A stretch of 64,000 nt of DNA, taken from NCBI RefSeq assembly GCF_000165425.1, contig NW_001799638.1, positions 124,001 through 188,000 of the forward strand, read 5' to 3'. Within the stretch, counting starts at the first letter, position 1, and every line of letters begins with the position of its first letter. The notes below the pieces were generated by a model that saw only the letters and a program-made list of their open reading frames with translations, made no database searches and had not been told where the DNA came from. This DNA is from Paramecium tetraurelia (lineage: Eukaryota > Ciliophora > Oligohymenophorea > Peniculida > Parameciidae). Shown piece by piece: positions 63,868 through 64,000 of the stretch. The translations under genes were made by a program, and so were the position numbers.

Positions 63868-64000
63868 ATGAATTTAAGTCCAACAAAATATGACAGTCCA
63901 TCGAAACTGCAATCTAAAATTGATCTAAAGATGAGGAAGAGTGGGATACCAGTAGCTTTAAAAAGATCACCATAATTTTAACTATTAGATTGTTTCATGT
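63868..64000 (+). CDS. 5' end of an unidentified gene (runs off window)
   Basis: An ATG at 63868 opens a frame that stays open to the end of the window (about 44 codons, beginning MNLSPTKYDSPSKLQSKI). It is Ser/Lys/Pro-rich with SP sites and contains TAA as Gln. The ATG follows about 190 AT-rich bases. Too little is visible to assign a product. Confidence 0.5.

Overview
This window reads as macronuclear DNA of a Paramecium-type ciliate. Three features show it. In-frame TAA and TAG codons fill nearly every gene as glutamine, and TGA is the only working stop. Introns are tiny (mostly 20-32 nt, GT...AG). Genes are packed tightly in AT-rich DNA, often with only tens of bases between them. Every gene model below was read with that code, and introns were removed only where this restored a frame that family alignment or codon continuity demands. 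I found no rRNA, tRNA, CRISPR array or transposase.

Layout. 0-10 kb: the end of a SKP1-like gene, the ciliary-tip protein CEP104, two uncharacterised minus-strand genes and the mitochondrial Rho GTPase Miro. 10-20 kb: an N-terminal-motor kinesin, a long coiled-coil protein, a DusA-type tRNA-dihydrouridine synthase, a polo-like kinase and an uncharacterised helical protein. 20-32 kb: an EF-hand gene with an in-frame TGA, a pentapeptide/WD40 protein with 14 near-identical repeats, a GC-rich foreign-looking island, an ankyrin protein, a CCCH protein, a glutamine-amidotransferase-like protein and tubulin cofactor E. 32-45 kb: an amino-acid transporter, a 1,268-residue Gln-rich coiled-coil protein, a DUSP-USP deubiquitinase and a Tul1-like membrane RING ligase. 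45-64 kb: a secreted lipase, a TPR protein, a BTB/RING-like protein, an ATP synthase beta gene broken by three single-base insertions, coiled-coil and TPR membrane proteins, a MARCH-type ligase, a protein with four tandem truncated-globin-like modules, a CDC20/CDH1 activator, a zinc-finger protein and an uncharacterised gene.

Themes. There are no operons. Even so, many products belong to cilia, centrioles and the cell cycle (CEP104, kinesin, PLK, TBCE, CDC20/CDH1, several coiled coils) or to ubiquitin pathways (SKP1-like, USP, Tul1-like, MARCH, BTB/RING). The strongest candidate for something undescribed is the tandem globin protein at 58.1-60.1 kb. The broken ATP synthase beta gene, the GC island, the in-frame TGA gene and candidate 16-19 nt introns also deserve checking.
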